Source of the DNA: an uncultured Rhodocyclaceae bacterium
GTDB taxonomy: Bacteria; Pseudomonadota; Gammaproteobacteria; Burkholderiales; Rhodocyclaceae
Direction: 5' to 3'
NCBI GenBank assembly: GCA_937892345.1
Contig: CALAGF010000241.1
Span: 1 to 22,311 of the forward strand
DNA: 22,311 bases
Each line of letters starts with the position of its first letter. The first letter of the stretch is position 1. The notes beneath the pieces were generated by a model that saw only the letters and a list, made by a program, of their open reading frames with translations, was not told where the DNA came from and searched no databases. The translations under genes were made by a program, and so were the position numbers. Positions 1 to 7,112 of this stretch are shown in pieces.

Positions 1-217
1 GCACCTCAAACGGTGCGCCATTGACGATCTGGGCGTAAAACTTGCCGGTGGCGCCGAAAGAGAGCACGGCCTTGTGGCCGGTATCCTTCTCGAACTCGCT
101 GGCGATCTGCTGCATCGGGGCGGTGAAATTGGCGGCGATGGCAACCTGAACCTCGCCGGCGTGCAAACCTGCGGCAATGAACAGGGAGACTAACAGGGCA
201 AACAAACGTTTCATCAT
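1..217 (-). CDS. modA: Molybdate ABC transporter substrate-binding protein ModA (N-terminal part, runs off the window)
   Basis: Only the first 72 codons are in the window; the 3' end lies beyond position 1. The protein is the periplasmic molybdate-binding subunit that delivers molybdate to the ModBC importer. It begins with a basic N-terminus and a hydrophobic signal peptide (about residues 1-21, ending near LHAGE). The mature part shows the ModA pattern VAIAANFTAPMQQIASEFEK followed by GHKAVLSFGATGKFYAQI and NGAPFEV. The ANF and FGATGK segments contribute oxyanion-binding residues in this family. Two adjacent ATG codons (217 and 214) follow an AAGGAG ribosome site, and either may be used. 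It sits 30 bases after the DUF2478 gene, as the last visible gene of the nifZ operon. Molybdenum would serve both nitrogenase and the NapA enzyme in this window. Confidence 0.9.
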   Translation of the reverse strand, partial: MMKRLFALLVSLFIAAGLHAGEVQVAIAANFTAPMQQIASEFEKDTGHKAVLSFGATGKFYAQIVNGAPFEV

Positions 218-247
218 GCTTCTCCTTGAACAGATTTCAGGCGCATT

Positions 248-796
248 TCAGCAGTGAGTGGCTTGAGGGACTAGTGTCGCAAACCAGTCTTCGATGGCGC
301 TGCCTTCGGCGGGGAGTTCGCAGGCCAGTCCGCCGGTGAATTCCCGCCAGGCCATGAGATGGCGGTCCTGGACGATGGTCAGGACAGGGATGCCAAGGAT
401 CATCAGATCCAGCATTTCGGCAGCGAAACCTTCGCCTTCGGATTCGAGGCCGGAGAAACGGTTGAATATCACCAGGTCGGCACCTTCGTCAGGAATCCGG
501 CGCATGACGACACTGGCGTCGGCAATTCCGGCGGTATCCAGCACACAGGCAGTCGACTGGCTGCCAAGATCTTGTGAAATGGGATAAAGCTTGCCGGTAG
601 ACAGGTCGCGCAGGCTGAATTTGCATCCGCTGCCCGAGGGGCAGCGTTGTTGAATCAAGCCGCGCACACGGTAGCCCCTGATCTGCAACAGGTCTGCGAA
701 TTGGCTCAGCAGCTGATCGGCGTCCTGGTCCGGCAGGGGGACAAGGGCTGCAATCGGCAGCTTGGTGTCGTCGGTCATGGTGTTTACATCGGTCAT
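248..796 (-). CDS. DUF2478 family protein, nif/mod-associated
   Basis: This 182-residue cytoplasmic protein matches the DUF2478 family, whose members often lie next to molybdate transport or nitrogenase genes and whose function is not established. Visible features are an early strand (LPIAALVPLP, about 13-22), a Cys-containing stretch (QQRCPSGSGCKFSLRDLSTG, about 49-68), a VLDTAGIADAS segment (about 85-95) and a hydrophobic strand with LMILGIPVLTIVQDRHL (about 131-147). The general layout resembles a degenerate P-loop-like alpha/beta fold, but I see no clear Walker A motif. There is no strong ribosome site before the ATG at 796, and an internal ATG at 778 is an alternative. It lies 20 bases after nifF and 30 bases before modA, so it is probably co-transcribed and may act in molybdenum handling; that role is inferred from context only. 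Confidence 0.8.
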   Translation of the reverse strand: MTDVNTMTDDTKLPIAALVPLPDQDADQLLSQFADLLQIRGYRVRGLIQQRCPSGSGCKFSLRDLSTGKLYPISQDLGSQSTACVLDTAGIADASVVMRRIPDEGADLVIFNRFSGLESEGEGFAAEMLDLMILGIPVLTIVQDRHLMAWREFTGGLACELPAEGSAIEDWFATLVPQATHC

Positions 797-816
797 GGCC
801 CGATTTTAAGGGGAGG

Positions 817-1368
817 CTACTTGCCTGTGCGCACTGATGCGTTGAAATCCATGCTCAGACCGGCAAGCCAGGTATCAATACGCGATTCGGTGAGTAGCGC
901 CTGGTGATGCTGGTCTATGGCCAGCCCGAGGAATTCGTCACGGTCGACGGCCTTGGAAGCCGAAAATTCATAACCGGTGATCGGCCAGCGGCCAATGACG
1001 CTTGCACCCCGGGCGACAAAGGCATCGTGAAGGATGCCAATGGCGTCGACGAATTCTTCCGGGTATTTTTTCTGGTCACCGAGTCCGAAGATGGCGATGA
1101 CTTTTCCGCTCAGGTCGGCCGCTGCCAGTTGTGGCAGAAACTCCGCCCAACTGGGTTGCGAGAGGCCAGTCGACTCACCCGGCAGTTCGCCATCGCCCAG
1201 TGTCGGACTGCCGACGATGAGTCGATCGAATGCGAGAAAATTTGCGAGTGTTGTGCGTCCGATATTGACGGGCGATTCCGCCGCATCACCCAGCTTTTTG
1301 GCGATTTGTTTGGCTATCAGGCGGGTGCGGCCGGTGTCTGTGCCGAAGAATATGCCGATTTTTGCCAT
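817..1368 (-). CDS. nifF: Flavodoxin, nitrogen-fixation type (NifF-like)
   Basis: A long-chain flavodoxin of 183 residues that carries low-potential electrons on FMN, in this family to nitrogenase reductase NifH. The N-terminal FMN phosphate loop reads IGIFFGTDTGRTRLIAK (residues 4-20, core GTDTGRT). The 50s-60s loop is SPTLGDGELPG and the 90s loop is FGLGDQKKYPEEFVDAIG, both typical of flavodoxins. The long-chain insertion and the ending GRWPITGYEFSASKAV with LGLAIDQ match the NifF/FldA group. It starts 3 bases after the nifZ stop with no obvious ribosome site of its own, so translation is probably coupled to nifZ. Position behind a NifA/sigma-54 promoter supports NifF over a housekeeping flavodoxin, though the exact electron partner is inferred. 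Confidence 0.88.
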   Translation of the reverse strand: MAKIGIFFGTDTGRTRLIAKQIAKKLGDAAESPVNIGRTTLANFLAFDRLIVGSPTLGDGELPGESTGLSQPSWAEFLPQLAAADLSGKVIAIFGLGDQKKYPEEFVDAIGILHDAFVARGASVIGRWPITGYEFSASKAVDRDEFLGLAIDQHHQALLTESRIDTWLAGLSMDFNASVRTGK

Positions 1369-1371
1369 GAT

Positions 1372-1698
1372 TCAGGCGTTGACCACCAATTCCTGAGTCA
1401 GCTCGTCCGGCAGGAGGCCGACCGGGTCGCCCAGCAGTCCGTCAAGGGCCGATTCGAAGCGAACCAGATAAATTTCCTGTTCCGGATTGATTTCCGAGTG
1501 GCCGAAATGCACCACCACGCCGCGAGCGCCTGCCGGCACGATCAATCCTTCTTCATCGACAACGCCCGGCATCCCGCCATCATTGAAAATATCCTCCGCG
1601 GCGAAAACCATATCGCCAATCTCATACTGGATTGGGTTCATGTTCTCAGGCCCAGACATCGGCCGCTGCCAGTAGGCGCTCGACTTCGGTTTTGGCAT
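1372..1698 (-). CDS. nifZ: Nitrogen fixation protein NifZ
   Basis: A 108-residue NifZ-family protein. NifZ assists maturation of the P-cluster in the nitrogenase MoFe protein. The diagnostic core is YEIGDMVFAAEDIFNDG followed by GMPGVVDEEGLIVPAGARGVVVHFGH and EQEIYLVRFE (about residues 25-80), the usual order for the family. The ATG at 1698 is preceded by AAGGAG with a 6-base spacer, so this start is preferred over the internal ATGs. It is the first gene of a run continuing with nifF, a DUF2478 gene and modA. The promoter region at 1729-1803 carries sigma-54, IHF and NifA-type sites, so expression is expected under nitrogen limitation and low oxygen. No other nif gene is visible, so this is an outlying nif operon or the edge of a larger cluster. 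Confidence 0.9.
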   Translation of the reverse strand: MPKPKSSAYWQRPMSGPENMNPIQYEIGDMVFAAEDIFNDGGMPGVVDEEGLIVPAGARGVVVHFGHSEINPEQEIYLVRFESALDGLLGDPVGLLPDELTQELVVNA

Positions 1699-1704
1699 GT
1701 TTTT

Positions 1705-1710
1705 CTCCTT
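1705..1710 (-). promoter_or_regulatory. Ribosome binding site of nifZ
   Basis: The minus strand reads AAGGAG, followed by six A-rich bases and the ATG at 1698. This fixes the NifZ start upstream of two later in-frame ATG codons. Confidence 0.8.
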
Positions 1711-1711
1711 G

Positions 1712-1729
1712 ATGAGGTGCAGACCTCAT
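1712..1729 (-). repeat. Perfect 7-base inverted repeat at the predicted nifZ transcription start
   Basis: ATGAGGT (1712-1718) and ACCTCAT (1723-1729) form a perfect inverted repeat with a four-base centre. It lies directly after the -12 element, overlaps its last base, and spans the predicted start point near 1718. It could be an operator or a 5' hairpin in the mRNA leader; the sequence alone does not decide. Confidence 0.55.
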
Positions 1730-1744
1730 GCAATTCGAATGCCA
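1729..1744 (-). promoter_or_regulatory. Sigma-54 (-24/-12) promoter of the nifZ operon
   Basis: The minus strand reads TGGCATTCGAATTGCA. This fits the RpoN consensus TGGCAC-N5-TTGCA, with the invariant GG and GC ten bases apart and only one change in the TGGCA(C/T) block. Transcription would start near 1718, leaving a 20-base leader with the nifZ ribosome site. Confidence 0.85.
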
Positions 1745-1760
1745 GCTTATCTCTTCAATA

Positions 1761-1773
1761 AATCAATAAGTTA
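1761..1773. promoter_or_regulatory. IHF binding site between the NifA site and the sigma-54 promoter
   Basis: AATCAATAAGTTA matches the IHF consensus WATCAANNNNTTR at every defined position. It lies between the upstream activator site and the -24/-12 element, where IHF bends DNA so that NifA can contact sigma-54 polymerase. Confidence 0.75.
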
Positions 1774-1787
1774 TGTGTCTTGTGTTG

Positions 1788-1803
1788 TGTCGTGTTTGTG
1801 ACA
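1788..1803. promoter_or_regulatory. NifA upstream activator site
   Basis: TGT, ten bases, then ACA: the canonical NifA site TGT-N10-ACA. Its centre is about 77 bases upstream of the predicted start at 1718, in the usual working range. It lies between the end of the chemoreceptor gene and nifZ. The short motif alone would be weak evidence; the ordered IHF and sigma-54 sites make it convincing. Confidence 0.75.
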
Positions 1804-1874
1804 TTCGGCAAAGCGCTAGCTCCCGCAGTTCCTTGAGTTTCTGGCACGTTTTCAGTGCTTCTGCGAGTCGTGAC

Positions 1875-3509
1875 TCAGGTTCTGAATTTGACGACGGTCT
1901 GGTGCAGTTCGCTGGACAGGGATTGCAGGCGGCGGGCTGCATCGGCGGTGTGGCGAACAGCCATTGCACTTTCTTCCGACATCTGGGCGATGGTTTCGAG
2001 TTGCCGGGCGATTTCATTGCTGGCCATGCTCTGTTCGGAAATCGCATCGGAAATGCCGTTGACCACAACAGTCACCCGCTTTGCGCCGTCGCGAATGCGG
2101 TTGATCGATTCGCCGGCACGATTGGCCAGTTCGACACCGCTACCCACTTGAGCAACCCCGGCTTGCATGCTGTTGACTGCAGAACGCGTACCGCCCTGAA
2201 TTTTGGCAACCATGCCGCCAATTTCCGTGGTTGACAGGCTGGTGCGTTCGGCCAGTTTTCGCACCTCATCGGCCACCACGGCAAAGCCGCGGCCTTGCTC
2301 GCCGGCACGGGCTGCCTCAATGGCTGCATTCAGTGCGAGCAGATTGGTCTGGTCCGCAATTTCCTTGATCGTATTGACAATGGATGTGATCTGGTCGGAC
2401 TGGCGTCCGAGGTCTTCCACCGTTTCCGAAGACAGTTGTACGGCATCCGAAATCCGGCGCATTTCGGTGGCGGCGTTGTGAATCACCGTGGCACCCTCGT
2501 CCGACAGTTCCCCGGCCTCTTGCGCGATGCCATGCGCTTCACCGGCATTTTCCTTGACTTGATCGATGCTGACTGCCATTTCCTCGACCGAGGCTGCCAT
2601 CGAGGATGCAGCATCGCTCTGTTGCCGGGCGCGATCGGCCACTTCTTCCGATGCCTTGAGCAACTGGTCGGCAGCGCTGGCTACATGTTCTGCATTGCCG
2701 ACGATGGTGGCGATCATGCCGCGCAGGGTTTCCTGCATGGTACGAATATTGGCGAGCAGGCTGTTGTTGTCGCCCGATGTGCACTCAACCGGCGTCGACA
2801 GGTCGCCGGAGGCGATCCGCCGGGTAATTGCAGAAGCAAGTGCGGGTTCGCCACCCAATGTGCGAATGATGTTGTTCGACAGCAAAAGCAGTGAAACGGC
2901 GATAAAACCACCAATGCCCAGCCCCCACAGCATCAGATTGATCGCTTGTTCGCGAAACTTGGCTTCCACATCATCGATATAGATGCCTGTCCCGAGAATC
3001 CAGCCCCAGGGCTCATAGCCCTTGACATAAGAGAGTTTGGGCTGAGCCGCGGCCAGTCCCGGTTTGCTCCACAAATAATCAACGAAACCGGCGCCATCCT
3101 GTTTGACCACTTTGGCGAACTCGACGAAATGGTGCTTGCCCGCAGCATCTTTGTGCTCGTTGAGATCCTGCCCTTCAAGTTCCGGCTTGATCGGGTGCAT
3201 CACCATGCGTGGCTGGAAGTCGTTGATCCAGAAGTATTCCTTGCCGTCGTAACGGACGTTGCGCAACGCATCCTTGACCCGGGTCTGGGCCTCTTCCAGC
3301 GTCAGCTTGCCGTCCTTGACCTGCCGGTTGTAGTAGTCAATTTGCGAAATACCGGCCTCAACCAGATTGCGCACCTTTTCCTTGCGGTCATCCAGCAATT
3401 GCTCCCGATGATTCAGCAGGACGACAGCAAACAATGCCGTGAGGGCGAGGATGGTGGCGACGGTCATCGCAAACAACTTACCGCGCAGCGTGAGTCCGGC
3501 AGGATTCAT
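1875..3509 (-). CDS. Methyl-accepting chemotaxis protein with periplasmic Cache domain
   Basis: A 544-residue chemoreceptor. It has a first membrane segment at about 11-33, a periplasmic sensing domain at about 35-185 with the single-Cache signature YFWINDFQPRMVMHPIKPEL (92-111) and WGWILGTGIYIDD, and a second membrane segment at about 189-211. A HAMP linker (about 212-265) and a long helical signalling domain follow. The conserved hairpin tip EIADQTNLLALNAAIEAARA and GRGFAVVADEVRKLAERT spans about 383-423 and contacts CheA and CheW. There is no NWETF-like tail for CheR/CheB tethering. The sCache type often binds small organic acids, but the ligand cannot be read here. The start follows a GGAGAG ribosome site. 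The gene stands alone, divergent from clpB and upstream of the nifZ promoter region. Confidence 0.93.
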   Translation of the reverse strand: MNPAGLTLRGKLFAMTVATILALTALFAVVLLNHREQLLDDRKEKVRNLVEAGISQIDYYNRQVKDGKLTLEEAQTRVKDALRNVRYDGKEYFWINDFQPRMVMHPIKPELEGQDLNEHKDAAGKHHFVEFAKVVKQDGAGFVDYLWSKPGLAAAQPKLSYVKGYEPWGWILGTGIYIDDVEAKFREQAINLMLWGLGIGGFIAVSLLLLSNNIIRTLGGEPALASAITRRIASGDLSTPVECTSGDNNSLLANIRTMQETLRGMIATIVGNAEHVASAADQLLKASEEVADRARQQSDAASSMAASVEEMAVSIDQVKENAGEAHGIAQEAGELSDEGATVIHNAATEMRRISDAVQLSSETVEDLGRQSDQITSIVNTIKEIADQTNLLALNAAIEAARAGEQGRGFAVVADEVRKLAERTSLSTTEIGGMVAKIQGGTRSAVNSMQAGVAQVGSGVELANRAGESINRIRDGAKRVTVVVNGISDAISEQSMASNEIARQLETIAQMSEESAMAVRHTADAARRLQSLSSELHQTVVKFRT

Positions 3510-3610
3510 CAGATCTCTCCAATCTTCAATATGCGAATACTGAGTAAATTGCCAATTTTATCCAAAGCAATATTATTCTCATTTGTCCACATAAGCCATA
3601 GGGGAATACA

Positions 3611-3642
3611 CGGATATTTGTTAATGGCCATTGAAATATCCG
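3611..3642. repeat. Long inverted repeat overlapping the clpB -35 region
   Basis: CGGATATTT (3611-3619) and AAATATCCG (3634-3642) form a perfect 9-base inverted repeat. Its 14-base interior contains a second perfect palindrome, AATGGCCATT (3623-3632). The right arm overlaps the TTGAAA box of the proposed clpB promoter. It does not resemble the CIRCE element bound by HrcA. Confidence 0.6.
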
Positions 3643-3658
3643 TCGGACGTCGCTATCT
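3631..3658 (+). promoter_or_regulatory. Heat-shock (sigma-32-like) promoter of clpB
   Basis: TTGAAA (3631-3636) is followed after 14 bases by CGCTATCT (3651-3658), close to the sigma-32 pattern CTTGAAA-N13-15-CCCCATNT, which fits a ClpB gene. The -10 box deviates at two C positions, so this is a fair but imperfect match. The ribosome site AAGGAG is at 3683-3688. Confidence 0.5.
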
Positions 3659-3694
3659 GTCAGCTATCAGAAATCGACCCCGAAGGAGTTCCCG

Positions 3695-6277
3695 ATGCGA
3701 CTCGACAAGCTCACAACCAAGTTCCAGCAGGCACTCGGCGATGCCCAGAGCCTGGCTAACGGTAACGACCAGCAATTCATCGAAGCCCAACACCTGCTCC
3801 TCGCGTTACTGCAGCAGGATGATGGCAGTACCTCGTCGCTGCTCGCGCGCGCCGGCGTCAGTGTGCCTGCGCTCAAGCGCGATCTTGAGTTGGCACTGAC
3901 CCGGTTGCCCAAAGTGGAAGGCCATGGCGGCGACGTTTCGGTTGGCCGCGACTTGGGCAATCTGCTTAACGTCACTGACAAGGAAGCGCAAAAGCGGGGT
4001 GACCAGTTCATCGCCAGTGAAATGTTCCTGCTCGCGCTCTGTGATGACAAGGGTGAAACCGGCCGCATTGCCAAACAGCATGGCCTCTCGCGCAAAGCCA
4101 TCGAAGCCGCCATCATGGCGGTGCGTGGCGGGCAGGGGATTGATTCGCAAGAGGCTGAAGGTCAGCGTGAGTCTTTGAAGAAATACTGCATTGATCTGAC
4201 CGAGCGAGCCGCGCAAGGCAAGCTGGATCCGGTGATTGGCCGCGACGACGAAATTCGCCGCGCTATCCAGATCCTGCAGCGCCGCACCAAGAACAACCCG
4301 GTGCTGATCGGTGAGCCCGGCGTTGGCAAGACGGCCATTGTCGAAGGCTTGGCGCAGCGCATCGTTAATGACGAGGTGCCGGAAACCCTCAAGGGCAAAA
4401 AGGTGCTGGTACTCGACATGGCCGGTTTGCTGGCCGGCGCCAAGTTCCGTGGCGAGTTTGAAGAGCGCTTGAAGGCCGTGCTCAAGGAAGTTGCTCAGGA
4501 AGCCGGGCGCATCATTCTGTTTATTGATGAATTGCACACCATGGTCGGTGCCGGCAAGGCGGAAGGTGCCATCGATGCCGGCAACATGCTCAAGCCGGCG
4601 TTGGCCCGCGGCGAGTTGCACTGCATTGGCGCCACTACGCTCAACGAATACCGCAAGTACATCGAGAAAGATGCGGCGCTGGAGCGTCGTTTCCAGAAAG
4701 TGCTGGTCGAAGAACCGAGCGTGGAGAGCACCATCGCCATCCTGCGCGGCTTGCAGGAAAAATACGAACTGCACCACGGCGTGGATATCACCGACCCGGC
4801 CATCGTGGCGGCGGCCGAGTTGTCGCATCGCTACATTACCGACCGTTTCCTGCCGGACAAAGCCATTGATCTGATCGACGAGGCCGCTGCGCGCATCAAG
4901 ATGGAGATCGATTCCAAGCCGGAAGTGATGGACAAACTCGACCGTCGCATCATCCAGCTCAAGATCGAGCGTGAAGCGGTCAAGAAGGAAAAGGACGAAG
5001 CTTCGATCAAGCGACTTGGTTTGATCGAGGAGGAAATCCTGCGGCTGACCAAGGAGTATTCCGATCTGGAAGAAATCTGGAAGGCGGAAAAATCTGCGGT
5101 GCTTGGCTCGGCGCAGATCAAGGAAGAAATCGACCATCTCAAGGCCGATATCACCCGTCTGCAGCGCGAGGGCAAACTCGATAAGGTTGCCGAATTGCAA
5201 TACGGCAAGCTGCCGCAACTGGAGGCTCAACTGAAGGCGGCTGATGCGGTCGACGGTGCCGAAAAGCCCAAAAACCAGTTACTGCGCACGCAAGTCGGCG
5301 CCGAGGAAATTGCCGAAGTGGTTAGTCGCGCCACCGGTATTCCGGTGAGCAAAATGATGCAGGGCGAACGTGAAAAGCTGCTGCACATGGAAAGCAGGTT
5401 GCACCAGCGCGTGGTGGGTCAGGATGAGGCGGTACGTCTGGTAGCCGATGCCATTCGCCGTTCGCGGGCGGGTCTGTCCGACCCGAACCGGCCCTATGGT
5501 TCCTTCCTCTTCCTCGGTCCGACCGGCGTTGGCAAGACCGAGTTGTGCAAGGCGCTGGCCGAGTTCATGTTCGACGCCGAGGATCACCTGATCCGCATCG
5601 ACATGAGCGAGTTCATGGAGAAACATTCGGTGGCCCGCCTGATCGGCGCGCCGCCGGGCTATGTTGGCTACGAAGAAGGTGGCTACCTGACCGAAGCCGT
5701 GCGTCGCAAGCCTTACTGCGTGATTCTGCTCGACGAAGTTGAAAAGGCGCATCCGGACGTTTTCAATGTCCTGTTGCAGGTGCTGGATGATGGTCGGATG
5801 ACCGATGGCCAGGGTCGCACGGTCGACTTCAAGAATACGGTGATTGTGATGACCTCCAATCTGGGTAGCCAGATGATCCAGCAGATGGCCGGTGACGATT
5901 ACGGGGTGATCAAGATGGCGGTGATGGCCGAGGTGAAAACCTATTTCCGCCCCGAGTTCATCAACCGTATTGATGAAACCGTGGTCTTCCACAGTCTGGA
6001 CGAAAAGCATATTGCCGGCATTGCCCGCATTCAGCTGGCCTATCTGGAAAAACGTCTGGCACAGCTCGACATGGGCATTGTGGTGGACGAGAGCGCATTG
6101 GCTGAATTGGCCAAGGCGGGTTTTGATCCGGTGTTCGGTGCCCGACCGCTCAAGCGGGCGATCCAGCAGCAAATCGAAAATCCGCTGGCCAAGGCCATTC
6201 TGGAAGGCCGCTTCATGGCCAAGGACAGCATTCGCGTCACGTGCGATGCAGCTGGGATCATGCGTTTTGGAAAATAA
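3695..6277 (+). CDS. clpB: ATP-dependent disaggregase ClpB
   Basis: A full-length 860-residue ClpB, the Hsp104-type hexameric AAA+ chaperone that works with DnaK to pull proteins out of aggregates in the cytoplasm. The N-terminal double Clp repeat is at about 1-145. The first AAA module has Walker A GEPGVGKT (206-213) and Walker B ILFIDELHTMVGAGKAEGA. The middle coiled-coil domain (about 400-525) is rich in Lys and Glu and separates ClpB from ClpA. The second module has Walker A GPTGVGKTE, the pore-loop segment GAPPGYVGYEEGG, Walker B CVILLDEVEKAHPD and the sensor/arginine finger region FRPEFINRIDE. The start has AAGGAG seven bases upstream. A heat-shock-like promoter lies at 3631-3658. The next gene begins inside its last codons. 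Confidence 0.98.
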   Translation: MRLDKLTTKFQQALGDAQSLANGNDQQFIEAQHLLLALLQQDDGSTSSLLARAGVSVPALKRDLELALTRLPKVEGHGGDVSVGRDLGNLLNVTDKEAQKRGDQFIASEMFLLALCDDKGETGRIAKQHGLSRKAIEAAIMAVRGGQGIDSQEAEGQRESLKKYCIDLTERAAQGKLDPVIGRDDEIRRAIQILQRRTKNNPVLIGEPGVGKTAIVEGLAQRIVNDEVPETLKGKKVLVLDMAGLLAGAKFRGEFEERLKAVLKEVAQEAGRIILFIDELHTMVGAGKAEGAIDAGNMLKPALARGELHCIGATTLNEYRKYIEKDAALERRFQKVLVEEPSVESTIAILRGLQEKYELHHGVDITDPAIVAAAELSHRYITDRFLPDKAIDLIDEAAARIKMEIDSKPEVMDKLDRRIIQLKIEREAVKKEKDEASIKRLGLIEEEILRLTKEYSDLEEIWKAEKSAVLGSAQIKEEIDHLKADITRLQREGKLDKVAELQYGKLPQLEAQLKAADAVDGAEKPKNQLLRTQVGAEEIAEVVSRATGIPVSKMMQGEREKLLHMESRLHQRVVGQDEAVRLVADAIRRSRAGLSDPNRPYGSFLFLGPTGVGKTELCKALAEFMFDAEDHLIRIDMSEFMEKHSVARLIGAPPGYVGYEEGGYLTEAVRRKPYCVILLDEVEKAHPDVFNVLLQVLDDGRMTDGQGRTVDFKNTVIVMTSNLGSQMIQQMAGDDYGVIKMAVMAEVKTYFRPEFINRIDETVVFHSLDEKHIAGIARIQLAYLEKRLAQLDMGIVVDESALAELAKAGFDPVFGARPLKRAIQQQIENPLAKAILEGRFMAKDSIRVTCDAAGIMRFGK

Positions 6278-7058
6278 GGCACACGCCGATTGGGTGCAGG
6301 CCCGGCACGATGAACTGGCCGGGCCGGACAGTTGGCTGGGAATGGTCGGCCTTCATTGGCTGAACGAGGGTGCCAATCGTGTTGGCAGCGGGCAAGACTG
6401 CACCGTTTGCCTGCCGGCCGGCCCGGCTTTTCTCGGGATGCTGGATTGGCAGGCCGGTGCCATCACCTGGACACCGGCCAACGGCAGTCCCCGCCTGCTA
6501 CGCACGGACAAGGACGGTCAGCCGGATACGGTCGACCATGAAAATCTCGGCTTTTTCATTGTTGACCGTGAGCAGCGCTTGGCTGCCCGTGTTCGTGATC
6601 GTGCCTGGGATAAACGCTTGTCGTTCGCTGGCATACCGACTTATCCCTTCGACCCGGTTTGGCGGGTCGAGGCAGAATGGGTTGCGCTTGAATCGCCTAT
6701 CCGTATCGATGTGCCCAATGTGAGCGGTGAACTCAAGAGCATTACGGTTGATCACAAGGCGGTGTTTCGCATCGGCGAAACGCCGCTTGAGTTGCTGCCG
6801 ATGTCAATCAGCGAGGATGGGGTTTTCTTTGTTTTCCGTGACCGGACGAGCGGCCGGGAAACTTATGGCGCCGGGCGTTTTTTGAAGGCTGCACCTGCGG
6901 TCGACGGCCGCATCGTGCTGGATTTCAACCGCGCCTTCAACCCGCCGTGTGCCTTCACCGCCTTTGCGACCTGTCCCTTGCCGCCCCCCGGAAACTGGCT
7001 GGGACTGCCCATACCCGCGGGTGAACGCAAGCCGGAAATCAACAGTTCAATCGCTTGA
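6246..7058 (+). CDS. DUF1684 family protein
   Basis: About 270 residues of the DUF1684 family, whose biochemical role is unknown. The N-terminal signature reads HADWVQARHDELAGPDSWLGMVGLHWLNEG with ANRVGSG shortly after. The C-terminal half holds FRDRTSGRETYGAGRFL and DFNRAFNPPCAFTAFATCPLPPPGNWLGLPIPAGE, a strongly conserved family ending with N, P and two Cys. No signal peptide is seen. The start is uncertain: ATG 6246 overlaps clpB by 32 bases without a good ribosome site, and a TTG at 6267, just before the conserved HADW block, is an alternative. Overlap with clpB implies co-transcription and perhaps coupled translation. Confidence 0.8.
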   Translation: MQLGSCVLENKAHADWVQARHDELAGPDSWLGMVGLHWLNEGANRVGSGQDCTVCLPAGPAFLGMLDWQAGAITWTPANGSPRLLRTDKDGQPDTVDHENLGFFIVDREQRLAARVRDRAWDKRLSFAGIPTYPFDPVWRVEAEWVALESPIRIDVPNVSGELKSITVDHKAVFRIGETPLELLPMSISEDGVFFVFRDRTSGRETYGAGRFLKAAPAVDGRIVLDFNRAFNPPCAFTAFATCPLPPPGNWLGLPIPAGERKPEINSSIA

Positions 7059-7112
7059 TTGCTGCGCTGCAATAATTTAGCATTAGCGTTTTATTATATT
7101 CAGGGCTTCCCC

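Noticed and set aside
904..1761. Plus-strand open frame of 285 codons opposite nifF and nifZ
   Set aside because: It runs antisense through two clearly recognisable genes, has no family resemblance and low-complexity composition typical of a shadow frame.
1842..1860. TGGCACG on the plus strand as a second sigma-54 promoter
   Set aside because: The GC of the -12 element is displaced by two bases, which sigma-54 does not tolerate, and it points into the 3' end of the chemoreceptor gene.
3806..5230. Minus-strand open frame of 474 codons inside clpB
   Set aside because: The plus-strand ClpB is unmistakable over this stretch; the antisense frame is a by-product of codon usage in a G+C-rich gene.
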